Part shown: positions 24,001 through 34,865 of the stretch, piece after piece
Layout: every line of letters begins with the position of its first letter
How positions within the stretch are numbered: the first letter of the stretch is position 1
Assembly (NCBI GenBank): GCA_023238725.1
Contig: CM041541.1
Coordinates: 12,668,544-12,732,543, forward strand
Origin: Scortum barcoo
Taxonomy: Eukaryota > Chordata > Actinopteri > Centrarchiformes > Terapontidae
Reading direction: 5' to 3'
DNA length: 64,000 nt
Translations under genes and position numbers: made by a program
The notes under the pieces: generated by a model
What the model was told of the DNA's origin: nothing
Database searches by the model: none
What the model saw: only the letters and a program-made list of their open reading frames with translations

Positions 24001-26959
24001 TTATTTGCTGAGTCTAGAAATATTTAATGTACATCTGTAGAGCAATAAACCTCCAAAATCAGACTCTTGTATTTATTGCATAATGTGTTTCTTCAGTGTC
24101 TCTTGACTATTGGTTTGTTAGAGATTTCTCTTTCTCTGCAAAGTCCCTCAAGATGAAATAAATTACCCTAAATGAGGATGTTTAAATTGTTTGTTCTGTG
24201 TTATGTCCTGGCTTCTATCAGACAACAACAACAAAAAAGAGTAAAAACCAACAAAACGCAGCTTTGTTTGACTTTTAGCTCCATAAAAAGGTCAGGTCTT
24301 TCATCCATTTTTCAGGCGGCTGAGCTTAATTCAGTCCTGTCCTCGGGGACAGAAACACATTAGGTCTACTTGACTAAAGGTACCTGCGTTGGCAGCCCTG
24401 TCGTGGCCCGAAGCGACGCAGTGCCGCTCCCAGCATGCATCCGGACGTGTGTTTACACCTGCAATGTGGTGAACCAGCAGAGGAAACAAACAGGAGCTCG
24501 GGGAGCAAACGTCCTTGAAAGTTCGCTAAACGGCTGTAAAACTGAAAGAGACGTGTGAAAAGCGCTCATTTTATCATACACGAGTTTAAAGGTTGTCCTC
24601 TGTGGGCCACCGTAGAAACCTGGGAGTGCATTTTTAATGTGATTTACAGTGAAATAAACCTCACAATTTAAATCATGATCAAGTCCTTTAAATGAAAGAT
24701 CCCATTCAGCTGCGGGGAATGTGATATCTTTGTTTCTGCGTAGTACGCCTCATTTGAAAGCCTTCATGCCTCTGAAGTCAAAGATAAGTGGTGCATTAAA
24801 GGTGAACTGTTTTTGACCTCTTGTGGCACTACGGACTTCCTCATCTTTACACTTTACACTTTTTACTCTGATATTCCAAGAAACGCAGAGAAGAAGACGG
24901 CGACTGGCGGCTATTTAACATGGATGTAAACAAAGCGGTCTTATGTCAGACTTTACTGATGCACTCTGTGTTTTTAGAAGAAAAAGTGAATGTAAACACA
25001 AGTTTTGTTTATCAGAAAACACCAGAGGGAAACTTTCGAGGATTAATGTTGTGGAGGGACGTTCAGACGGTCGGGGAGATAAAGGAGAGGAAGGAGCTGC
25101 TGAAAAAACCTTCACTGATTTCCATGAAGTTTAAGAGATATGCCTAACATTTAATATCAGATGTTATTTGCTGACTTCTTCACGGTAAAGATCATGCTAC
25201 TGAAGTTTTTAACCTTTTATTCAAGATGATTGCCATCCTTTTGGGACCTGTTAGCCGTCAACCTGGCCGGTTTCTTCAAAAACGGTGGTGATGTAGGAAG
25301 GTGTTTTTAGTATTTGGGGTGTCAACAACTTGAACAAAAGGAAAACACCTTCAAAATCTGCATGTGAAAGTCAGCGAGAGCGTCCGTTCAGCTTTATATT
25401 TTGGGAAACAGAGATGCTTCCGCAGTGATGGCGGTGCAGCTCGTCTCTTCGGGGAAAGCCCTGATGACTGATGCACCCTCCAGCCATGAAATGTGTGATT
25501 TATCAAAGTTACGGCCGTAACTAATTTAAGATGAACTAATGAATTATGAATGAACTTCTCTCTCCAAAAAAGCATGTCAGAAACAAATGCACTGATTAGG
25601 AGCTTTCAAGTTTAATTTCCTTGCATTTTAGACAAATGTCAGCGACATGAGAGAATAATCGTCCTAAAATATTGTCGCTTTTTGTTAGACAAGATGTAAA
25701 ATGTAAGGCCATGTTCCCTTTTTTTCTTTTCAAGCTCCCACACAGAGAAATATTCCTGCAGGCTGAGTGGGTGATTCCCTTCTGCTGGTCTTTCTTACAT
25801 ATTAAGTTTTTTTTTAGTTTTTTACCCTGCAGGAAAGAAAGAAATAAGCAAAAAATCCTCAGCTTGGCGTGTGGTCAACTACATTAGTCTGTGGCGCCGT
25901 CCTGCCCTGACCGCCGCCGTTCATCACCGGAGATATTCAACCGTAAAATATTATCCCCTCAGCATGAATTTCCAGGTAAATGAGCCCTCTAAGAGTTTTA
26001 ATGCCTCTTCCACCTCCACGCTGGAGGAGATTCTTCAGTGATTTAAGGATGAAGGTTTGCGCTCGGAGAGAGGAAGCTGCATTTTGAAGGCGTCAACAGG
26101 TCAACTTCAGGGCTACCGACGCTTTAATTTTCAACATTAAGTGCGATAATTTCCCTCCGACGTCTCTATTTATAGCAGGAAAAACAGCCGAGCAGCTTTT
26201 CACACAGCATTAACAGACGCATGGTCAAATCTCTGTAAATGGGTTAAAAATGTATTAATGTGATAGATCCAGAAAGAGCTGCTAATTGTCACATTAAGTG
26301 GCGTTTATAACTCCATGAAAAGGGTTCAGCGTATTTTTAGCGTTGGTTAATGAAGTGAGAAGTCAGCGTTGTGTTGTTAAATCATCGCGTGACGCAGCTT
26401 TACAACATTTCCATCGCTTAAAAAAAGGACATTTATCACATTTATTGGATAATGAGGAAACATTACTGTATTTCTGAGTTCACGCAGAAGATTTTCACTG
26501 AATTTCTGCTCGAGCAAGAAGAGTTGAACTGAACAAATGTTTATTCTTCATTATTTTACATGATTATCTTTTTAATTTAAAGCTTATACTTTGATTATCT
26601 ACCTTCAGCTTTTGTTTTTAGTTCATGCAAACCAACCTGCAAACACTAAAGTTTTATTTTGCTTTAATATTTGCGAGGTAATAATAATGGAGGTCTGGTG
26701 AAAAGCACTAACTGGATGAAAACTAAAGCCAGAAAACTTCGTCCTTGTCCTGAAGTCCCTGAACGTTATCGGTTATAAAAACAGCGTCTCTGGAAACAAC
26801 AATAAGCCACCGAACATTTATAGAAACTACAGCGTGGTGAAAATGGGATGAAGTATGAAAAAGTAGGTAGTTTAAACCCACAATGCTTCATGTTTCATGT
26901 GTGTATCAGTAGATTTGCATAAAAAAGGTTGTATGTGAAGTTTTAAAGCCTCCTTCTTT

Positions 26960-27320
26960 CCCTCTGAGGTGTACTAGAAGTAAAAATACTCATAAAACAG
27001 GAGTACAAGTACACAAAAAATGAAAGTTTAATCATACTATTTTAATTGTTTGTTTTCACCTCTGACTGAAGCTCCTACTTTTACATTTTCTGACACTTCT
27101 GCTCCACTACAACTTTACTTTTATTACACTACATTTATTTCATAACTTTAGATGCTTTGCAGATTCACATTTTTCTAATAAATTATTGACTAAAATGATA
27201 AAATAAATGGTTAAGATGTGCTAAACGTTGCTTGATTTTACTCTATTAAAAGTAATAATCACATAATACTTTACACTGATAACTTGATACTTGGGGTACA
27301 TTTTGTTTAAAGTACTTTTT
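26960..27320. repeat. dispersed ACTTTTACTT-type element
   Basis: Contains GAAGTAAAAATACTCAT, AGGAGTACAAGTACAC, CTCCTACTTTTACATTTTCT and CACTTCTGCTCCACTACA in the order typical of this element. Confidence 0.55.
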
Positions 27321-27469
27321 ATTTTGCAGATTAATAATACAAAATATAATCAACAATCCAATAATATAATGTAGATTATTCTGAAACAGGTCGTAATACA
27401 TGATTTGTACTTGCAGAAGAGTTTAACGTGTAATAGAGGATTTCTGCACTGTAGTACTGCCAAAGTGTG

Positions 27470-27479
27470 TGTTTGTGTG

Positions 27480-27518
<39 letters not shown>

Positions 27519-27658
27519 TGTTTGTGTTTGTGTTTGGGTGTGTGTGTGTGTCTGTGTGTGTGTTGTGCTGACCGACGGCCAGTAATTGCAAAATGAAGCG
27601 CACTTTCACACGGAGCTGGAAAACTTGATGACATGCTAGTTTTCAGGCTTTAGCCCGG

Positions 27659-27690
<32 letters not shown>
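27470..27690. repeat. GT-rich microsatellite cluster
   Basis: Two GT arrays, one near 27470-27565 with GTTT and GGGT variants and one at about 27661-27690, separated by about 95 bp of ordinary sequence. Confidence 0.95.
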
Positions 27691-27691
<1 letters not shown>

Positions 27692-27767
27692 GAGGTGTTT
27701 AGGTGTCACTAGTGTCACTTTCAATTCAGTTTATGTTTGTGCACGTGTGAGTTAACATGAGTTAACA

Positions 27768-28822
27768 GAGGAAGACAGGAGGGGAGGAGATAAAAAAGAT
27801 AAAAGTAAGGAGGAGACAAAAGAGGGAAGGAAGGAGGAGGAGACGGGAGGTGAAGAGGAAGATGATAAAGAGAAAGAAGGAGGAGGAAGAGTTTGGGAAG
27901 AGGAGAACAAGGAGGAAGCAGACAAGGAGAGGACGCGCATCAGAGGAAAGGAGATGAGAGGAGGAGGTGAGGAAGAGGGAAGAAAGAGGAGGCAGGAGGA
28001 AGAAGAAGGAGATAAAAGGGGAGAAGTCAGGAGGAGGAGAGGAGGAAGAAGGAGAAGATGTGTGAAGAGGAGGAGAACAAGAGGAGAAACCAGCTGAGGA
28101 GAAGAAGTGAAGGGGAAAGGGAGGGGGGAGGAGGAGGAGGAGGAGGAGGAGGCAAGTGAGGTGAGGAAGAAGAAGAAGAAGATGGATGAAAGAGGAAGAG
28201 GAGGAAAAAAGGAGGAAGAGGAGGAGGAGGAGGAGGCAAGTGAGGTGAGAAGAAGAAGAAGAAGATGGATGAAAGAGGAAGAGGAGGAAAAAAGGAGGAA
28301 GGAGGAGGAGGCAAGTGAGGTGAGGAGAAGAAGAGATGATGAAAGATGGATGAAAGAGGAAGAGGAGGAAAAAGGAAGAGGAGGAGGAGGGAAGAGGAAC
28401 AAAAGGAGAAACCAGAATAAAGAGGAGGAGGAAAGGAGAGAAAGAGGAGATATAAAAGAGAGGAGATGAAAGAGTGAAGGAAGAGGAGGAGGAAGGTGAA
28501 GAGGAAGATGATAAAGAGAAAGAAGAAGGAGATAAAAGGGGAGAGAAGAGAAGAAGTCAGGGGGAGAAGAGGAGGAAGAAGGAGAAGATGTGTGAAGGAG
28601 GAAAACAAGAGGAGAAACCAGATGATGGAGGAAGAGGAGGAGAAGAGGAAAAGGGAAAGTATACAAGAGGAGGAGAAAAGTGAGGAGGAGACGGAGAGAA
28701 GAAAACGGGAGGAGGAAGAAGAGGAGGAGGAGATAAGTAATAGGAGATAAGTAAGGATGAGGAGCAACAGGAGAGGAAGGAGGAAGAAAAACGAGGAAAA
28801 AGACGTGAAGACGAAGGACACA
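27768..28822. repeat. 1 kb purine-rich (GAGGAA/GAAGAA) satellite
   Basis: The plus strand is almost only A and G for about 1 kb. Inside are diverged tandem units of about 82 bp marked by GATGGATGAAAGAGGAAGAG (at 28181, 28264 and 28345). Longer duplications are marked by GGAGAAGATGTGTGAAG (28051 and 28581). The long serine/leucine- or glutamate-rich open frames here are by-products of the composition. Confidence 0.95.
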
Positions 28823-28839
28823 CACATTCCCTTTACCCA

Positions 28840-28841
<2 letters not shown>

Positions 28842-28880
<39 letters not shown>

Positions 28881-28970
28881 GCTACAGCAAAACATGTTCA
28901 ACACACACACACAGAAAATCGGGCTCTATCTAATTAAATAGAGTCGTGGATGACTGCAGGCTGTAAGACA

Positions 28971-29007
<37 letters not shown>

Positions 29008-29094
29008 ACAGCAAAACATGTTCAACACACACACACAGAAAATCGGGCTCTATCTAATTAAATAGAGTCGTGGATGACTGCAGGCTGTAAGACA

Positions 29095-29127
<33 letters not shown>
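28842..29127. repeat. 124-bp tandem duplication bounded by (TG)n
   Basis: The segments 28881-28972 and 29005-29096 are identical over 92 bp and are separated and flanked by TG arrays, giving a 124-bp period. Each copy contains a near-palindrome, CTCTATCTAATTAAATAGAG. Confidence 0.95.
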
Positions 29128-29130
<3 letters not shown>

Positions 29131-29225
29131 CAAACCTGCAGGCTGCCTGATAGAGAGGGAGGATTTTCAGCTTATCAGATGACCTTATTGGCAGAGCTGA
29201 GGAGGCTGGAGACGAGAGCGTGCAC

Positions 29226-29230
<5 letters not shown>

Positions 29231-29274
<44 letters not shown>
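29231..29274. repeat. (AC)n microsatellite
   Basis: About 44 bp of uninterrupted AC. Short GT arrays follow near 29303-29325 and 29365-29382. Confidence 0.97.
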
Positions 29275-29276
<2 letters not shown>

Positions 29277-29689
29277 GCTAAATTGTCAGCTTGTCATTTC
29301 CAGTGTGTGAGTGTGTGTGTGTGTGTTTCTCCTCCATCTGCTGCTGAAGCTTTCCTCTGCAACCGTGTGTGTGTGTGTGTGTTTTATGTCAGTGTATGAA
29401 TATTCATAAATATTAAGCCTGATGCAGAATAAAAAGAAGAAAAGGATGAAAAAAGGAGCAGCAGTACTTTAAATTAAAATAAAATAAGAGGGATATTGTA
29501 AGAAATATAACAAAATTATAGAAATAAAACACTAAAAAGAACACTACGGCTCACTATAAGGCACAATAAAATCAAAATAAGCCCAAAGAAAAACCATTAA
29601 ATACTATAAAAAGTCATAATGTACAATATATAAACTCAGTGTAAAGCTTCAAACACACCATGAAGACTCATTATAGAGCATTAGAAATG

Positions 29690-30066
29690 GATAGCTAAAG
29701 AAATATCACAGGAATAATGTGCAGATTCTCTATTTGAGTGAAGCCGAATTCATCTCCACACATATTTCTGCTAAAATAAGCAAACACAATGAAAAATTAT
29801 TAGTTTGAAAGATAATTATAAGAGCTTTAAAGTAAAACTGATTGTTATGTGAACTGACCTCCTGCTGGCTTATTATAAATATAGATAAATACAGCAAAAA
29901 GGATTATTGCAGAGATTTTTTATTTGAGTGAAGCCGAATTTGTGTCCGCATATTTTTCTGCTAAATTAGATAATACAATGAAGAAATAATTGGTTTAGGA
30001 GATAATTAGAAGTAGTTAAGCGTAAATTTGGAGAAAATGTGAACCGACCTCCGGCCAAACGCTCCG
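29690..30066. repeat. diverged 190-bp tandem duplication
   Basis: TATTTGAGTGAAGCCGAATT at 29731 recurs at 29921. TGTGAACTGACCTCC near 29849 recurs as TGTGAACCGACCTCC 190 bp later. Intermediate landmarks keep the same 190-bp spacing, with many substitutions. Confidence 0.85.
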
Positions 30067-30099
30067 AGTAGGTGCGAAGAAGTGAGCAGAAGAGCTGAT

Positions 30100-30335
30100 G
30101 TCCGTCACTTTTTCTTCTTTTTTCTCGCTTTTTCCAGCGTCATTTGTCTTCGAGGTGAATGAAGAAAAGCGGTGAGCTGTTAAAATAAGATCTTATAGGG
30201 TCCAACAAGTTTTTTTGACGGTAAAAGAGCCGCTGATGTGCTGCCTCCCGTCCGCTCCTGCTCCGGTTCACCGGAGGACTGAAGGAGCGCTGCTGGAGGA
30301 GAGCGGCTGACGTCACACGGAGAGGGCGTGGTCAC
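30100..30335 (-). promoter_or_regulatory. candidate promoter / first-exon region, possibly of sh3bp4
   Basis: A GC-richer island in AT-rich DNA contains a perfect CRE (TGACGTCA, 30308-30315) and a GGGCGTGG box (30324-30331). The SH3BP4 family usually has a distant non-coding first exon, and this block lies 10.5 kb upstream of the coding start, which is the basis of the inference. A usable minus-strand donor (CCG|GTGAAC near 30270) exists but is not compelling. Plus-strand use is also possible (AGCG|GTGAGC near 30171). Confidence 0.35.
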
Positions 30336-30389
30336 ACTGTGGGATCAATATCCTTATTTATCACTAATTAATCAATCAATCACCTGATG

Positions 30390-30860
30390 GAAGTACAGTG
30401 ATGTAACTAATACATGAAGGCAAACACTGCACTGAAGTACAAATTTAAAGTACTTTAATTGAGTATTTACCTCCAATCCACTTTATTTCTGTGTATTTTT
30501 ATATTATTAATCTTTCTGATAACTTTAGCTTCATTTACAGTTTCTAAAATGTGTTTTCTGATAAATTAAATTACCTAATAGGTGAAATAATCAGTTGATT
30601 AATTGAGATGATTGACAAAAAAATACCCAGAAACTATTTTGATCACTGTATTTTTTTTTTTTTTTTACAAATCCTGCTTTTACTTTAATGCAATAATAAT
30701 ATAATGAGATATTAGAGAAAGGAAAGTACTTGTACTTTAAATATTTAGAGTATATTTACATTTACATTTACAATACATACTTTTATTTAAGTAACATTTT
30801 TTTAACTTAAAAGAGAGTATTTTTTTTACTGAAAATACACACTCAATAATTAAGTAATCT
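30390..30860. repeat. dispersed ACTTTTACTT-type element
   Basis: Contains GCACTGAAGTACAAATTT, AAAGTACTTTAATTGAGTAT, CTGCTTTTACTTTAATGCAA and AAAGTACTTGTACTTTAAAT, with a poly-T run near 30650-30666. Confidence 0.5.
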
Positions 30861-33800
30861 ATTACTTATTACCTTCTTGCATTTTCTAGCTCTGTTTTGG
30901 TATTTTGGTTGTTGTTGTTCTGAAATTTTGCTCTGTTTTTTTCCCTCAAAACAAGGCAAACACCATCTATGTTGTGTTTTATTGCATTTTAATTGCGTTT
31001 ATTGCTGCCTGGCTGCACTAAAAAATAACTTCCTCTGGTGGGTGAAGATCTTAACTAAACATCTTTCTTTTTTCTTGTTGTCAACACTCTGTAATAATTT
31101 AAACAGGGACAAAAACCACAACACTCCTTGCAAATGTCAGTCACATCTTCAGTGGGAAAAACAGAAAACAGAGCTACAAACTGAAATTACAATACATTTT
31201 ACAGCTTTTGTTGCTGCTTGTGTTTCTCTCATCGATAAAGAAAATAAAGCTGGGTGGAGCATTACAAACAGCCAATAAACGGCCATAAAGCAGCCTCGAG
31301 TCGGTAATGATCAACACATTGTGTGAAGTGAACGGGCTCTATAAATAAAGTTGAGTGAAGCTGAAGGGTAAATGGCTCGTGCAGCAGGACGCTCCTCTGC
31401 TAATGAGCCACAGTTCATTGAGGTTTGGTGAATTGAGGAAATCCCTCTTTTGGTGAATAAACGCTGCCGGCGAGCTGAAATCCCTCTGTGGTCTCGGTGG
31501 CACCATTAATAAACATAAAGTCGAAGCTTGTTTCGTCCCATGCATGCAAAAAAGGAGAGGATTTCACACTAAAACACTCTAAAAAGTGAGCTTTCAATGC
31601 ATAAAAACGCATGAACAAAATGTATTCTTGGGAAAATTATCACTGAGAGTTTGATGTGACACTTTAAACGACAATCACACAGTTTAAAAGGAGCACAAAA
31701 AGGCTGCTGAGAGTTTATAAAAAGGTTTCATCCACAGCAAAATGGAGAAAAACATCCTCCATCAGCCTCTTATCTCATAGACAAAACCCACTCAAATGAT
31801 CGGTCCTCTTTGCTGTTTAAAGCTGCTGTCAGCGCAGCCGGCTCGAAAAGACGAAATGTCTCGAAACGAGCAGTTTGGAGAAGAAGCATCGCAGAGAGGA
31901 TTTCCTGCATGTTAAGATTTGTTAAGCTGGAATCTGTTTTTGATGTTGTTCAGACCCTCATCATCTTTTTCTTTTCATTTTCACTTGTTTTATTTGCTTT
32001 ATTCATTTCCTTTTTTCACTCCCCCACTGTGGGAATTGCAAGATAATTCACTGATAATTTGTTGTCTCGTTGAGCTGCAGTGACTTTAAAAATAGTCTCA
32101 AAGATCATCCACTGGATCAGTTTGAACAATTCATTTTTAATCACTGTTTTTGAGTAAAATCTCATGCAAAAAGTGTCTCTTTGCCAACAATAACAAGATA
32201 TTAAGGTAAAATCAGTGTCTCTGCTTCTGCTTGGTATTAAAGTCACATAAATTAGCTTTTTGTAAGTTTAAAGTTTCATTAGTTTAGTCCAGAAAAAGCA
32301 AGTTCTCTCTGAATTTTGCAGTTTTTATGTCATTTTGGCTTGTTAAAGTCTCACTGCACTAAATAAAGCACACACAAGCATTGCAGGAAAGAAAAGCTTT
32401 CGTCTCAGGCAGGTTTATTTTCGGTCAGTGACAAAAAGACAGCTGTCACCCTGCAAAAGTCAAAAAGTCTTGACCTCTGTTACTTTCTTTTGCATCGAGT
32501 GTTTGACGTCTTCGCCCAACAACGGGGGAGGGGGGGGGGCAGCCTAAATATAACCTGAGAGACAAAAGTAGACAAAAGTATCTGCTTAAGTTAACAAAGA
32601 CTGAAAAAGTTGTTGAGATGGACCTTAAAATGCTTTAAAAAATGTGTTCTTCCTACACATATAAAGGCAGAAAGTGTTTATATCAAGATCGTTACCCAAC
32701 CTGTGCTGTTTAAGTCCATTTTAATCAGACTTTAGTTCATTTTTCACCTCAGTGTGATTCGTTCGTGCAGATCTGAACACAGTAATCGCACTTTTGCAAA
32801 CCAAAAGCAGCAAAGCCCTTTAGAAGAAGTCATCCAAGTTCAACGCTGCAAGTTTGTTGGCTAAATCAGCAGCTGTCCAACCTGGACTAGCAAAGAAGCA
32901 CGATTTGAGCACGACTTTTTGATATTTGGACTTCAGGTACTTTTTCCTTTTACATTTGTTCTGTGAGGATTAAGAGTCTGTCGGTGCTCTCAGAAGAAAG
33001 TTTCACAGTATTTATGATTTTAACATTATTGAACGCTACTTACAAGTCATAAAATCAAACTCCCTTTAACAAGTCTTTTTTGAGCGAAGAATCGTTCCGA
33101 TGCACAGTCACTTCTCGAAGGTTTGGCACTTTGTGGTTCACATAAAAAGCAACAGAAGTATGAAAGAAAATCAAACCTCTGTTCACCTGGTTCATCTCTA
33201 TGATTGTTTGTCTGTTTTTAAAAAAATCCCTTCAAACTTGCAGCTCTCTAAATCCACCATCAAATACAGAATATCAAACATTTTAAGACGCCTGAATTCG
33301 GTGACCTCAGAGATGTTTATTACGCAGCCAGAGCTGGAAGTAAAACTTCACTTTGATCTGCTCCACCATGGAAAGTTGTATTGTCAGACCAAACACTGCA
33401 GCATGTGTTGCTTTCCCGTTCGCCCTCGGTCACGCCTGAGGGCTCTTTTAAAGGCAGCAACTGAAGTTTCCAACAAGGCCGCTAATTAGACCAACAGCTG
33501 GAGAAAGACAACAGAAGAGCAGCAACTCCTCTTACAGCTATATTTAGAACACATCCTAATTAATCATGTAAAAAATCAGGTACAGCTCATCAAATCGACC
33601 ATTTTTTCTTATTTTTTACCCCCTTTCCTGCTTTTTATTTGCTTGTTAATAACTGCTCTCAAATAACAGAGCTCCACCAGCATAAAGGCTGAAAAAGTTT
33701 TCACTTGTAGCCTTTTTGTTGTTAATTCATGAGCTCTTATCTTATTCAGCTCATGACTCCGACAGTTCAGTCACATCCCAGAAGCTGCAGGATTTCAGAA

Positions 33801-34659
33801 AATATCAGGCGTGTCTCTCTCTCTCTCTACCTTTCTTAACGTACAGAGAGCGCGTGATGAATGCTACAGCAGCTTCAGGAAAGAGAAAGCGTGGTGATTT
33901 ATCTGACCGTCCTCCACATGTTTTCTCATTCTGCGCTGTCAAGAGCCAAGGGGGATATGATGGATATCTGTAAGACGACTTATGAAGTGACTGGAGATCA
34001 GTGCAGTGCAGATAACTACTCGACCGGCCGGAGTCACCTTGGACCTGAACGTTTCTTTCTGTCTTTTCTTAAACTTGTTCACCACCTGAGGAGATCACCA
34101 GTTACATCAAACAGGCTGAAGTTTTCATTTATTTCATAAAAAGACTGATGCATTTCAACAGATGAATGATGCATTATTCAATTACATCTTTCTTTTTTTT
34201 TGTATATTTACTCAAAAAAAACAGTTTCTATAGTATATTTTTTTGTACCATGGAAACATTTGAACTGAACAATCTTCATCTCAAACACAATGATCTTAAA
34301 AAAAGTCAACATGTGGTTCAAAACTTTGGAAAAAGTTAATAAATTTGTCAAACTTTCTCCAATCACTAAAGCTGTTCAGGGGGCATAATCATTGACTTTT
34401 GTGGTGGATGTTATTCTGAAACAAATAGCTGTATAACAGATCAGTCGACTGATTAAATATTAAAGTCACATCAAAGAAAAATTTTATATTTTCTTACTTT
34501 TATAAACAAAGTTCCCTTTTTATCATGACAGTTAAAAACAATCATTCCTGTATCCTAACTTTGGGGTGGCAGTTGCTCATTATGTGGGGAACCAGGGGGC
34601 TTATAAACCAGATTTTAGTCATAAACTAAAGTTTTGATTGTACCAAACACATTTAAATT

Positions 34660-34865
34660 TTTACCAAACCAAATTTTGTGGCAATGCAACCAATAGTTAT
34701 TGAGATATTTTACTATAAAATGTCATGATGTTGCTACAGGAAGTGTCAGGAGATGATCAAAGTCAGTAGGATTCATCCCTTGGGGAACATAAATGTTTGT
34801 GCCATATGTCAAAGCACTCCATCCCGTAGTTGTTGAAGTAAAAGTTTGAATGTGGATCAGCTGGT
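34660..34865. repeat. teleost interspersed repeat with an internal duplicated motif
   Basis: GTGGCAATGCAACCAATAGT followed by TATTGAGATATTTTA, then AAAGTCAGTAGGATTCATCC, GGGGAACATAAATGTTTGTG and CACTCCATCCCGTAGTTGTT. This order matches a fish repeat seen in many introns. Family name not assigned. Confidence 0.6.

Larger units (their letters stand above)
19615..30090. other. sequence 5' of sh3bp4 coding region (intron or upstream)
   Basis: No recognisable coding exon. It contains a Tc1-like relic (20.2-20.9 kb), a tRNA-SINE-like B box at 20973-20984 on the minus strand, a GC-richer block at 22.7-23.25 kb, GT/CA microsatellites, and the purine tract at 27.77-28.82 kb. If the block near 30.1-30.3 kb is the promoter, this is a 10.5 kb first intron. 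Confidence 0.5.

Noticed and set aside
27752..28825. 357- and 266-codon Ser/Leu/Pro frames, and Glu/Arg/Lys frames on the other strand
   Set aside because: They are products of a purine-only satellite with few possible stop codons, not genes.
28842..29382. Regular repeats considered as a CRISPR-like array
   Set aside because: The spacers are TG microsatellite, there are only two unit copies, and the context is vertebrate.
30877..31278. 133-codon plus-strand frame
   Set aside because: Low-complexity Cys/Phe/Leu start next to a poly-T-rich repeat; no motif.
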